Shown here in pieces: positions 1 through 5,977 of a DNA stretch of 6,912 bases. Numbering within the stretch: position 1 is the first letter of the stretch; each line of letters starts with the position of its first letter. The stretch is taken from contig JACPRR010000210.1 of assembly GCA_016189825.1 (NCBI GenBank), positions 1 to 6,912 of the forward strand, written 5' to 3'. The notes beneath the pieces were generated by a model. That model did no database searches. It worked only from the letters and a program-made list of their open reading frames with translations, and was not told the DNA's origin. Position numbers and translations under genes: made by a program. This DNA comes from Chloroflexota bacterium (GTDB lineage: Bacteria > Chloroflexota > Dehalococcoidia > JACPPY01).

Positions 1-65
1 GCTCGCAACGACAAAGTTAGCTGTGCGCCATTTTCATACATCGTGGCGTCTATGGCAATAGACAT
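1..65 (-). CDS. possible N-terminus of a further downstream gene (truncated by window edge)
   Basis: An ATG at 65 opens a frame that stays open to the window edge, giving 21 residues beginning MSIAIDATMYENG. It lies on the same strand as the rest of the cluster, 68 bases after the preceding stop, where another gene could be expected. Against it, the only good Shine-Dalgarno-like stretch (AGGAGAG on the minus strand, about 93-99) is too far from the ATG (about 27 bases) for normal initiation; an inverted repeat fills the gap. An in-frame ATG at 41 also has no ribosome binding site. The fragment is too short to assign a family. Confidence 0.35.
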   Translation of the reverse strand, partial: MSIAIDATMYENGAQLTLSLR

Positions 66-69
66 GGCG

Positions 70-92
70 GATTCCGAGCTTGTCGAGGAATC
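70..92 (-). repeat. inverted repeat GATTCC-11nt-GGAATC
   Basis: Perfect 6-bp arms (GATTCC / GGAATC) flank an 11-base loop. The repeat sits directly between an AGGAGAG stretch and the candidate ATG at 65. No T-run follows on the minus strand, so it does not look like an intrinsic terminator. It could be a small operator or an RNA hairpin that brings the ribosome binding site close to the start, or chance. A 6-bp stem in GC-rich DNA is weak evidence. Confidence 0.3.
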
Positions 93-133
93 TCTCCTAC
101 GTAACGGCAATTGACGCGACTAAGTACCAAGTC

Positions 134-745
134 CTATCCCCTCTGCTGCCATGGAACGAAGGCCACCAGGGAGGCCGCAGCAAGCACCGTCGCCGCGCCC
201 GCTATCGACCATCTCTTTACCTTCTTCATGTCCCACTTGCTGAACGCGCCCGGACCTGGCAAGCCCATACACTGCACCGCCTCAAGCATCACGGCGATTC
301 CGACCAGATTCGACAACACCCCCGCCAGCAGAAACACTCGCTGGTATGCGGCGAGGAAGCCGGCCACTCCGGCTATGCCCCACATGGGCAGCACATCGCT
401 CAGGTGGTGGGCGCAGCACGCCACCATCGAGCCCGCCGAAACACCGCCGGAAGCAGTCACCGACGCGGTCCCCGAAACCCTGCGTCCGCGAGCGCCCTGT
501 CTCAGGTACGAAAACAGCCCGACCTGGACACCGAAGCCAATAACCAGCGGGACGAGCAAATACCACAGGGACGCGGCCTGCTGCAGCGCATGCGCGCTCC
601 CCTGGGCCGCCGCAACCACCCCGAAGTACACCAGAGACAGCAGGACCGCCCCTGCGGTCCCCACGAGAGCATGCCTCCTCACCCGGGGGTAATCCAGGAC
701 TGCCGAGCCTGCCTGGTCTCCGGCGTGGCAGGTCACAGGTCCCAT
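134..745 (-). CDS. polytopic membrane protein with CCxHH motif, function unknown
   Basis: A 203-residue protein with about five hydrophobic segments (roughly 25-46, 60-80, 103-130, 137-157 and 179-197). The striking part is residues 106-121 in the third segment: two adjacent cysteines (C110, C111), a histidine pair (H113, H114), then D117 and P120. This clustering of Cys, His and Asp in or next to a membrane helix resembles metal-binding sites of metal transporters, so a role in metal movement or redox is a reasonable inference. I do not recognise a named family and give no symbol. It overlaps the preceding lipoprotein gene. Either the ATG at 745 (13-nt overlap, AAGGGTG upstream) or the in-frame GTG at 736 (GTGA overlap with the lipoprotein stop) could be the start; I prefer the ATG for its better ribosome binding site. 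It is the last gene of the coupled block, and no terminator is visible after its TAG stop. Confidence 0.85.
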   Translation of the reverse strand: MGPVTCHAGDQAGSAVLDYPRVRRHALVGTAGAVLLSLVYFGVVAAAQGSAHALQQAASLWYLLVPLVIGFGVQVGLFSYLRQGARGRRVSGTASVTASGGVSAGSMVACCAHHLSDVLPMWGIAGVAGFLAAYQRVFLLAGVLSNLVGIAVMLEAVQCMGLPGPGAFSKWDMKKVKRWSIAGAATVLAAASLVAFVPWQQRG

Positions 746-1233
746 TCGAACACCCTTTGGTCGACTCCGGCTATCCCCTTGATAATCAACTTCAAGTGCT
801 TGTTCTCCCCCAAGGACAGCGAGGCAGGGGCCTGGAAGCTCAATGTGCCGCTGGTGTGGTGCGAACCAGCCGTGCCAACGGACCAGGAGGCCGGTGTATA
901 CGTCTTGCCGCTGTGATCGACGAGCACTGAGAGCTTGGCCAGGTCGTAGCCCTCCAGCGGCACCGAATGCGTGTCCATGGCGATCCCAAAACTGAGCATG
1001 CCCTCCTTCTCTCCCGTCCGTTGGACCGCTACCGTGACCCCTGCTGCGCTATTCTCCTTGAGCGCGCCGTTGCCCGGCGGTCGGCCGCCCACGGATTGCG
1101 CTGGCTCGCCAGCCCCAAGCGGGTTTGACCCTGAAGACGCAGGACCTCCGCAGCCGCTGACCGACGGTATTAACAGCATCGCTATGCCAACGAGCCCGGC
1201 GGCGCTCACTAAGCGGGGGCGCCTGGAGCTCAT
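733..1233 (-). CDS. small lipoprotein with beta-rich, His-containing domain, function unknown
   Basis: I start this gene at 1233, giving 166 residues. That ATG overlaps the previous stop as ATGA and has GGGAGG six bases upstream (1240-1245); the frame is open further upstream, but that would bury the signal peptide. The N-terminus is a classic lipoprotein signal: RRPR, a hydrophobic core at 11-25, then lipobox VSGC with the lipidated cysteine at C28. A Gly/Pro/Ser-rich linker (29-62) follows. The rest (about 64-166) alternates short hydrophobic strands and reads like a small beta-sandwich. It includes a DTHS motif (87-90), a GYDLAKLSVL stretch (95-104), W117 and a histidine pair H125-H126 before SGTLSF. 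The histidines could bind a metal, but that is inference. I do not recognise a named family. It is probably anchored on the outer face of the cytoplasmic membrane after modification by the Lgt of this same cluster, next to the CCxHH membrane protein. Confidence 0.88.
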   Translation of the reverse strand: MSSRRPRLVSAAGLVGIAMLLIPSVSGCGGPASSGSNPLGAGEPAQSVGGRPPGNGALKENSAAGVTVAVQRTGEKEGMLSFGIAMDTHSVPLEGYDLAKLSVLVDHSGKTYTPASWSVGTAGSHHTSGTLSFQAPASLSLGENKHLKLIIKGIAGVDQRVFEWDL

Positions 1234-1820
1234 CTGTGACCTCCCGCACCCAGGGCCGCGCCACACCCGCCGCAAAAACGGTCGCCTTCGCCGACCCTTG
1301 CCGAACAGTTCGGGCATGTCCGGCCCAGGGCAGCCCCGCAGCGCGAGCAGAAGAGATCATCCGGACGGGACTGCGTCCCACAGCCGGGACAGGCCCTGCC
1401 CGTCTCCCGGGTCCCTGCTCGGGCAGCCCGCATTCGCATGACCTTGCTTTCGATATCCTGCTCCAACCGCGCCTCAAGCGCGCCAGAAGACATCATATCC
1501 ATTTCGCCCTCAAGATTGCCCGGGCCGATCATTCCGCGCTCAGCCCGCAGATCATCCGTCCGCTTGATCAGGCCCAGCGCCTTTTCCTCGTACTTCTTCC
1601 GCAACTCATGATAATCGCCGTTGGACATGCTGCCCATCTCGTGGTCAGATTCAAGCTCACTGATGGCGAAGAGCGTGGCATCCTTCTGGGCCAGCAGGTC
1701 GCTGACTTCGGTATCTTCGACCAGCCGCCGGCCCGTCCGTATCGCTGTCCCGCGCAGCAGGGGCCAGGCGACAAAGGCCACCGAAGCAAGCACCATGAGG
1801 ATCGCCACAAAGGTAATCAT
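1230..1820 (-). CDS. CcmI-like N-terminal domain protein with two C-terminal zinc ribbons
   Basis: A 196-residue protein. Residues 3-22 form one membrane helix, followed at once by RGTAIRTGRR, so by the positive-inside rule the rest faces the cytoplasm. Residues 40-92 are a charged helical stretch with the pattern LLAQKDATLFAISELESDHE...G..S..DY.ELR..YE.KAL, which resembles the cytoplasmic loop of CcmI, a subunit of the CcmFHI haem-ligation complex. The second membrane helix and periplasmic TPR domain of classical CcmI are absent. In their place are two zinc ribbons: C144/C147/C158/C161 and C169/C172/C183/C186, each of the CPxC...FCxxCG kind. The ATG overlaps the ccmH stop as ATGA, with a GGAAGAGGG ribosome binding site, so translation is coupled to ccmH. 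Position after ccmF-ccmH supports a CcmI-type role. What the zinc ribbons bind is unknown. I leave the symbol blank because the domain architecture differs from true CcmI. Confidence 0.88.
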   Translation of the reverse strand: MITFVAILMVLASVAFVAWPLLRGTAIRTGRRLVEDTEVSDLLAQKDATLFAISELESDHEMGSMSNGDYHELRKKYEEKALGLIKRTDDLRAERGMIGPGNLEGEMDMMSSGALEARLEQDIESKVMRMRAARAGTRETGRACPGCGTQSRPDDLFCSRCGAALGRTCPNCSARVGEGDRFCGGCGAALGAGGHR

Positions 1821-2308
1821 GCTGAGCCCTCTTCCTTGAACCTCTTCAATTCCGCTTCCAGGCGGTCCTTGTATTCATCCACATCTTCGGGGGACACTGG
1901 CCGGACGAGCGACTCCTCGACCTCCCCACCCTTCCGGCCCCTGCGAGCCCAGGCCCGGAGGATGAAGAACAGGCCGGTGCCACCGACTGCCACCGCCGCG
2001 AAGGGCACAACCCAGGCCACCAGGTTAAACCCCTTTTTCGTCGGCGCCGAGAGCACCTTTTCCCCATACTGGCCCACGAAGTAGGCGAGTATCTGGTCCT
2101 TGCTCTGACCCTGTGCTATGAACCCGGAGATCTTCTCCCTCATCTGATTGGCCGTATCGCAATCGCAGACAGCCACGACCATGGTGCAGCCGCACTGGCA
2201 CATCAGCTCCTTTTCCACATCTTTCGAGGTGACGGCATACGCATGGGTTGCCAGAAAGACAGCGGCAAGCGCCGCGAGCAGTAATCCTGAGAACGCCCTA
2301 GCTTTCAT
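1817..2308 (-). CDS. ccmH: cytochrome c maturation protein CcmH, atypical cysteine motif
   Basis: A 163-residue member of the CcmH family, which handles apocytochrome CxxCH thiols for the CcmF haem lyase outside the membrane. A signal peptide or N-terminal anchor covers 1-25 (THAYA). A helical periplasmic domain (about 27-90) holds LMCQCGC at 35-41, C48 and C50, then a FIAQGQSKDQILAYFVGQYGE-type helix typical of CcmH. A second membrane helix lies at 97-118. After RRGRKG a short acidic cytoplasmic tail ends in a helix (about 140-160). Classical CcmH carries a single LRCxxC; here C37, C39, C41, C48 and C50 make a five-cysteine cluster. The start at 2308 is chosen because the signal sequence begins there and GGAGG sits six bases upstream; the frame extends upstream to 2377 only as Arg-rich sequence inside ccmF. 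It overlaps ccmF by 11 nt and the next gene by ATGA. Confidence 0.93.
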   Translation of the reverse strand: MKARAFSGLLLAALAAVFLATHAYAVTSKDVEKELMCQCGCTMVVAVCDCDTANQMREKISGFIAQGQSKDQILAYFVGQYGEKVLSAPTKKGFNLVAWVVPFAAVAVGGTGLFFILRAWARRGRKGGEVEESLVRPVSPEDVDEYKDRLEAELKRFKEEGSA

Positions 2309-4301
2309 TCGCACCCTCCTCAACCGCAACCGTCGCCTCAGCCAGCCTTGCCGCGTCTCTCTTGGCCTCTCTCGCATCAGGCCAGAAGGCGACGATGGCG
2401 CCCACTATCAGTACGATGCCGCCAAGCCAGATCCACAACACCAGCGGGTTGATGAGGAACTTGAAGGCCGCCTTCTGGTCCTCCCAGCCCTCGAGTATGG
2501 TGTACAGGTCGCCTGCCAGCGTCGTGCGTACCGAGACTTCGCTGACCGGGTTTTCGGTTGAAGCCTGGAATGTCTTGCCCGGCGTGAGCACCGTCAGCTT
2601 GCGATTCGAACCGTCGTACACATCCAGGGTCGCGGTCACGACCTCCCGGGTCTTCGTCGGATAGGCATCCAGGCCGCGGTATGTCAGCGTGAAGTCCTTT
2701 ATCTGGGCGGACTCCCCTGGCATCAGGGTGACTTCCTTCTCCACCTGGTACGCCTGGGAAGCGATGATGCCGATGGCGAGAATGATGACACCAAGGTGCA
2801 CTATGTAGCCCCCGTACCTTGGCTTGTTGCCCCATACCAGGCTGCCCGCAGCCGACAGGTAGTCCTTCCCCGAGGTGCGATGCCTGGCGCGAATACCGCG
2901 GAAGATCTCGAGCAATATGGTGAACAGGACAAACGCGGTGAGACCCATGCCGAGGAGGACCGGCGCCTCGCGGATACCGAGCACGGCGAGGAGCGCAACA
3001 GCAAACACCGCGATGGCGAAGGGATAAAGGAAGTTCCTCAACAGATTGTCCCGTGAGGCCCGCCGCCAGCCGATCAGGGGGCAAACGCCCATGAGTGCGA
3101 TCAGCACCAGGAATATCGGAGCGGTCACTGTGTTGAAGAAGGGAGGGCCCACGGTCACCTTGACGCCGCGCACCGCCTCCGAGATCAGGGGGAACACGGT
3201 GCCCAGGAACACGGCGAAAGCCGCTCCGACGAGGATGACGTTATTGAACAGGAAGCTGCTCTCCCGCGAGACCAGAGAGTCCAACTGGTTCTCGCTCTTC
3301 AGGTTGGGCAATCGGTGCCAGATCAGGCCAAGCGCCCCGACAACGACGACCACAATAAGCCCGACGAACAGCGGGCCCAGGTTTGATTGGCCAAACGAGT
3401 GCACCGATGACAGTACCCCGCTCCGGGTCAGGAAAGTGCCGAAGATCGACAGCGCGAAGGTCGTCACGATGAGGCCGATGTTCCATACCTTGAGCATACC
3501 GCGTCTCTGCTGGATCATGACCGAATGCAGGTAGGCCGTTCCCACCAGCCAGGGCATGAACGACGCGCTCTCCACGGGGTCCCAACCCCAATAGCCTCCC
3601 CAGCCCAACTCATTGTAGGCCCACCACGCGCCGAACAGGTTGCCCAGGGTGAGGAAAAGCCAGGCGAACAACGTCCACCTTCGTGTGCTCTTGATCCATT
3701 GGTCCCCGAGCCTGCCGGTTACCAGGGCGGCGATGCAGAAAGCAAAAGGCACGGTGAAACCGACATAGCCCAAATAGAGCGTGGTCGGGTGGAAGAACAT
3801 CCCCGGATTGGCCAGCATGGGATTGAGCCCGTTCCCCTCCGGGGGTATCCCGTCAAGCCTGGCAAACGGCTGGGAGCTGAAGTTCAGTATGCCGAGGAAG
3901 AAGACCTCGATCGCCGTGATGACCAACAGGACATAGGGCGCGAGGTCCGCGTTCCTCTTACGGGTTTGGTACACGACGATGGCGCCGAATATCGACAGAA
4001 CAAAGGCCCACAGGAGCAATGAGCCCTCCTGGCCGGCCCAGAAGGCGGATATGAGGTAGATCAGGCTCAGGTCCCGCGAGCTGTACTGGTAGACGTATTT
4101 CACCTGGAAGTCGTGCGTGATGAACGCGTACCAGAGCGCGGCCGACGCCAGCGTGGTCAGCACCCAAACGGCAACGACGCCCCTGCGGCCGCTCGTCATC
4201 AACTCGGGCAGACCGCGTCGCGCGCCTATGAGGACCGCCGCTGCGGAGAATACGGAGATGAGAAAGGCGATTACCAGGGCGATCTGCCCCATCTGTGTCA
4301 T
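2298..4301 (-). CDS. ccmF: haem lyase subunit CcmF (System I cytochrome c maturation)
   Basis: A 667-residue polytopic membrane protein (about 15 hydrophobic segments), close to the roughly 650 residues usual for CcmF. CcmF takes haem from CcmE and, with CcmH and CcmI, attaches it to apocytochrome CxxCH motifs on the outer side of the membrane. The tryptophan-rich WWD motif that binds haem is clear at 226-242 (WWAYNELGWGGYWGWDP). The four family histidines appear to be present: H171 in FHPTTLYLGYVG, H259 in YLHS, H301 in VHSFG and H502 in YIVHLGV. These match the WWD-flanking and haem b ligands known for E. coli CcmF. A large extracytoplasmic loop covers about 516-612, followed by the conserved NPLVLWIWLGG start of the final helix (618-637). 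The ATG at 4301 has GGAG about ten bases upstream; a second ATG at 4292 lacks one. It follows the preceding gene by 25 bases and overlaps ccmH by 11. Confidence 0.97.
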   Translation of the reverse strand: MTQMGQIALVIAFLISVFSAAAVLIGARRGLPELMTSGRRGVVAVWVLTTLASAALWYAFITHDFQVKYVYQYSSRDLSLIYLISAFWAGQEGSLLLWAFVLSIFGAIVVYQTRKRNADLAPYVLLVITAIEVFFLGILNFSSQPFARLDGIPPEGNGLNPMLANPGMFFHPTTLYLGYVGFTVPFAFCIAALVTGRLGDQWIKSTRRWTLFAWLFLTLGNLFGAWWAYNELGWGGYWGWDPVESASFMPWLVGTAYLHSVMIQQRRGMLKVWNIGLIVTTFALSIFGTFLTRSGVLSSVHSFGQSNLGPLFVGLIVVVVVGALGLIWHRLPNLKSENQLDSLVSRESSFLFNNVILVGAAFAVFLGTVFPLISEAVRGVKVTVGPPFFNTVTAPIFLVLIALMGVCPLIGWRRASRDNLLRNFLYPFAIAVFAVALLAVLGIREAPVLLGMGLTAFVLFTILLEIFRGIRARHRTSGKDYLSAAGSLVWGNKPRYGGYIVHLGVIILAIGIIASQAYQVEKEVTLMPGESAQIKDFTLTYRGLDAYPTKTREVVTATLDVYDGSNRKLTVLTPGKTFQASTENPVSEVSVRTTLAGDLYTILEGWEDQKAAFKFLINPLVLWIWLGGIVLIVGAIVAFWPDAREAKRDAARLAEATVAVEEGANES
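2314..2321 (-). promoter_or_regulatory. ribosome binding site of ccmH
   Basis: GAGGAGGG on the minus strand, with core GGAGG six bases before the ATG at 2308. It lies inside the last codons of ccmF and decides the ccmH start in favour of 2308 over the longer frame. Confidence 0.85.
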
Positions 4302-4326
4302 GCCGGATTAACTCCAATCCTGTGAA

Positions 4327-4890
4327 TCATTCGAACCTCACGTTTTCCAGCACCGCGCTGAGCCTGTCCTCCGGAGCAGCGGAATTGACCGCCAGCACCC
4401 ATACCACGCTGCGCGCCTCCTGGAAGAAGTAGTTCACACCGCCTGCTCCCGAGGTTACGAACACTTGCCGGCCACCCGCGGCTACCTGGGTCGGCCTGGC
4501 GAACGGCGTCCCGCCGGCCCCGATGGCCGACGCCATGCGTTCGAGAAGGCGCTGAGCATCCGATTGTGATCCGGCGACGCCGACCCACAGTGTCAACTTT
4601 TCCGTTCCCGCCTGGTAGTCCGCCACGTAACCATCCTTGATGCCGATGTCACCGATATGCATGCTCTGCGTTTGCTTGATTGCCTCCTCCCCGGTCACCA
4701 GGCCCGTGCGCCTCATGTCGCCGATATGCGATGGCGCCCGCGTCTCGGGCTCCGCCACCGAGGTGCGCAAGCTTAGCCACGCTCCAAGCACGATGCCGGC
4801 GACAAGCCCAAGTTGGACCCAGAAGACCGGCCTCTTGTAGCGGGGCGGGCGTTGCCGGGGAGAAGGCTGCCCGGTTCGTTCATTGTCCAC
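4327..4890 (-). CDS. single-pass membrane protein of unknown function upstream of ccmF
   Basis: A 187-residue protein starting with GTG. A Pro/Arg-rich cytoplasmic N-terminus (1-21, RQRPPRYKRP) precedes one membrane helix at about 23-40. The remaining 145 residues would lie outside the membrane. This part contains a short repeated HIGD (55-58 and 78-81). It then looks like an alpha/beta domain: TEKLTLWVGVAGS strand, a helix SDAQRLLERMASAIG, then GRQVFVTSGAGGVNYFFQEARSVVWVLAVN strands and a final helix. That pattern of a strand, a residue-pairing helix and hydrophobic strands recalls quality-control or SPOR-like small domains, but I cannot assign a family. No cysteines are present, so it is not a thiol enzyme. 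It begins 19 bases after the previous stop and ends 25 bases before ccmF, so it is very probably cotranscribed with cytochrome c maturation genes and may assist that complex. Confidence 0.85.
   Translation of the reverse strand: MDNERTGQPSPRQRPPRYKRPVFWVQLGLVAGIVLGAWLSLRTSVAEPETRAPSHIGDMRRTGLVTGEEAIKQTQSMHIGDIGIKDGYVADYQAGTEKLTLWVGVAGSQSDAQRLLERMASAIGAGGTPFARPTQVAAGGRQVFVTSGAGGVNYFFQEARSVVWVLAVNSAAPEDRLSAVLENVRFE
4646..4729 (-). repeat. in-frame imperfect direct repeat encoding HIGD
   Basis: Two 15-base copies (4646-4660 and 4715-4729) match at 14 of 15 positions and are offset by 69 bases, exactly 23 codons. They encode HIGD followed by Ile or Met. This looks like a small internal duplication in the extracytoplasmic part of the protein, just beyond its membrane helix. 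Confidence 0.5.
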
Positions 4891-4897
4891 GGTCCAT

Positions 4898-4903
4898 CTC
4901 CTG
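4898..4903 (-). promoter_or_regulatory. ribosome binding site deciding a GTG start
   Basis: CAGGAG on the minus strand, seven bases before the GTG at 4890. The nearby ATG codons at 4897 and 4883 are out of frame, so GTG is the supported start. Confidence 0.8.
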
Positions 4904-4909
4904 ACAGGG

Positions 4910-5911
4910 CTACGAACGCCGTTTCACCTTCTCGCCACAGCCTGAGCAGAAAACATCACCAGTCTCCAGTTTCGAGCCACACGTGCTGCAGAAGGCGGGC
5001 ACGGCGCCCCCGGGAGCCTGGCGCACGGCTGGAGCTGCGCCGCTGCCCGCGTCAGGCCTTGGTTGCGCCCCTGCCTCCCGCCGGGTGGCCCGGCGGGCCG
5101 CCTCCCGCTTCGTCGCCTCGATCATTGCTGCCCGGCGAGCCTGGACCGAACGGGCGGTCGCGGGGGCCGGTTTCCTCTTGAGGGCGAAGAAGCCTATGGC
5201 GGCCACGCCAACCGCGCCAACCGCGATGAGAACGATGGTGTTGGGACTCCCACCGCTAGCGGCCCCGCTGCCCGCTTTCTTGGCAACGGAAGGCTTGTTG
5301 TCCGGCTTGGTGTACGAGGCATCCACGTTTATTACCTGGCCCGCGGCAACGTTGCTGAAGGTGTAATGGTAGTACTTCATGCCGGCCGCATCCGAGTTAA
5401 CCGTGCCGTAGTTCGGAGACAACTTGAAGTTCGTCGCCCGCAGCGGTTGGCCCACTTCAAGGTCCAGCTTATCAATGGCATATGGGGCGACATACTTGAA
5501 CGAAACGGACTTGTCAGGCTGCCCTTTGACACCGTCCCAGTAGTACTCCAGGAGGTACGTGGGTATGGGAAGCGAGTAGGCGATCTGGAGGCTGTCCTGT
5601 TCGGTGACAGCTTCGTAGAGCTGGCACAGGTGCTCGTCCCCGGGCTGCTTGAGAGCGCACGCCTGGTTGACCTCCGAGCCCATGGGCACGGGGAACTTCA
5701 CCGCCTGCGGGAACGAGGACCCGTCGTTGAACTCTCCACGGTATATCACCAGCACCCGAGGGTCGTCATACTCGGGCCATACCGATACTTTCATGGTCTT
5801 GATCGTCGGCGGCTTGTCAGACGCTCCGAGAGCCGGAAACGCGGTCAGCCCCACCGCAGCCATAAGCGCCGCCAGTAGGAACACACGCCACACCTGGGAA
5901 GCCTTTTTCAT
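4910..5911 (-). CDS. secreted, membrane-anchored protein with cytoplasmic C-terminal zinc ribbon
   Basis: A 333-residue protein of unrecognised family. MKKASQVWR plus a hydrophobic core (10-27) and ALGA at 27-30 form a signal peptide. An ectodomain of about 31-220 follows; it is rich in strands and aromatic residues (VWPEYDDPRVLVIYRGEF near 44-61, FPVPMGSEV near 73-81, YLLEYYWDG near 119-127) and has two cysteines, C85 and C96, that could form a disulfide. A Gly/Ser linker leads to a membrane helix at 224-243. The tail begins KRK, is rich in Arg/Ala (about 252-280) and ends in a zinc ribbon, C308/C311/C322/C325. Topology is thus outside domain, one helix, cytoplasmic zinc ribbon. I choose ATG 5911 because GGAGAGG is positioned correctly (5915-5921) and the signal peptide starts there; an in-frame TTG at 5923 would overlap that site. 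It lies 66 bases after lgt and 19 before the next gene. There is no CxxCH, so it is not itself a c-type cytochrome. Confidence 0.87.
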   Translation of the reverse strand: MKKASQVWRVFLLAALMAAVGLTAFPALGASDKPPTIKTMKVSVWPEYDDPRVLVIYRGEFNDGSSFPQAVKFPVPMGSEVNQACALKQPGDEHLCQLYEAVTEQDSLQIAYSLPIPTYLLEYYWDGVKGQPDKSVSFKYVAPYAIDKLDLEVGQPLRATNFKLSPNYGTVNSDAAGMKYYHYTFSNVAAGQVINVDASYTKPDNKPSVAKKAGSGAASGGSPNTIVLIAVGAVGVAAIGFFALKRKPAPATARSVQARRAAMIEATKREAARRATRREAGAQPRPDAGSGAAPAVRQAPGGAVPAFCSTCGSKLETGDVFCSGCGEKVKRRS

Positions 5912-5977
5912 GGTCCTCTCCAATCCAAGCCGTTCGTTATGTCCTGTCCGTCGACCAATCGCCGCGTCCCTGACGCT

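Noticed and set aside
80..916. Long plus-strand open frame of 278 codons (and another at 111-692)
   Set aside because: Antisense to two minus-strand genes with signal peptide, lipobox and membrane helices. The plus-strand product is Arg/His/Pro-rich with no domain pattern, typical of a GC-rich shadow frame.
1234..1317. Longer N-terminus for the lipoprotein starting at 1317
   Set aside because: It would place 28 extra residues, mostly the out-of-frame zinc ribbon codons of the previous gene, in front of a complete lipoprotein signal peptide.
1236..2084. Plus-strand open frame of 282 codons
   Set aside because: Antisense to the CcmI-like and ccmH genes; low-complexity composition and no ribosome binding site or family pattern.
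2309..2377. Longer N-terminus for CcmH starting at 2377
   Set aside because: The added 23 residues are Arg-rich, overlap the end of ccmF, and precede a proper signal peptide; a strong ribosome binding site marks the start at 2308.
2377..3084. Minus-strand 235-codon frame inside ccmF
   Set aside because: Out-of-frame shadow of ccmF, Arg/Gly/Pro-rich, with no start signal.
5063..5878. Plus-strand open frame of 271 codons
   Set aside because: Lies wholly opposite the zinc ribbon membrane protein, whose signal peptide, helix and cysteines are clear; the product here is Arg/Val-rich without motifs.
5964..5976. Small perfect hairpin GCGTC-3nt-GACGC after lgt, considered as a terminator
   Set aside because: Only a 5-bp stem and no T-run on the minus strand, and the next gene follows closely. 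Not supported as a terminator.
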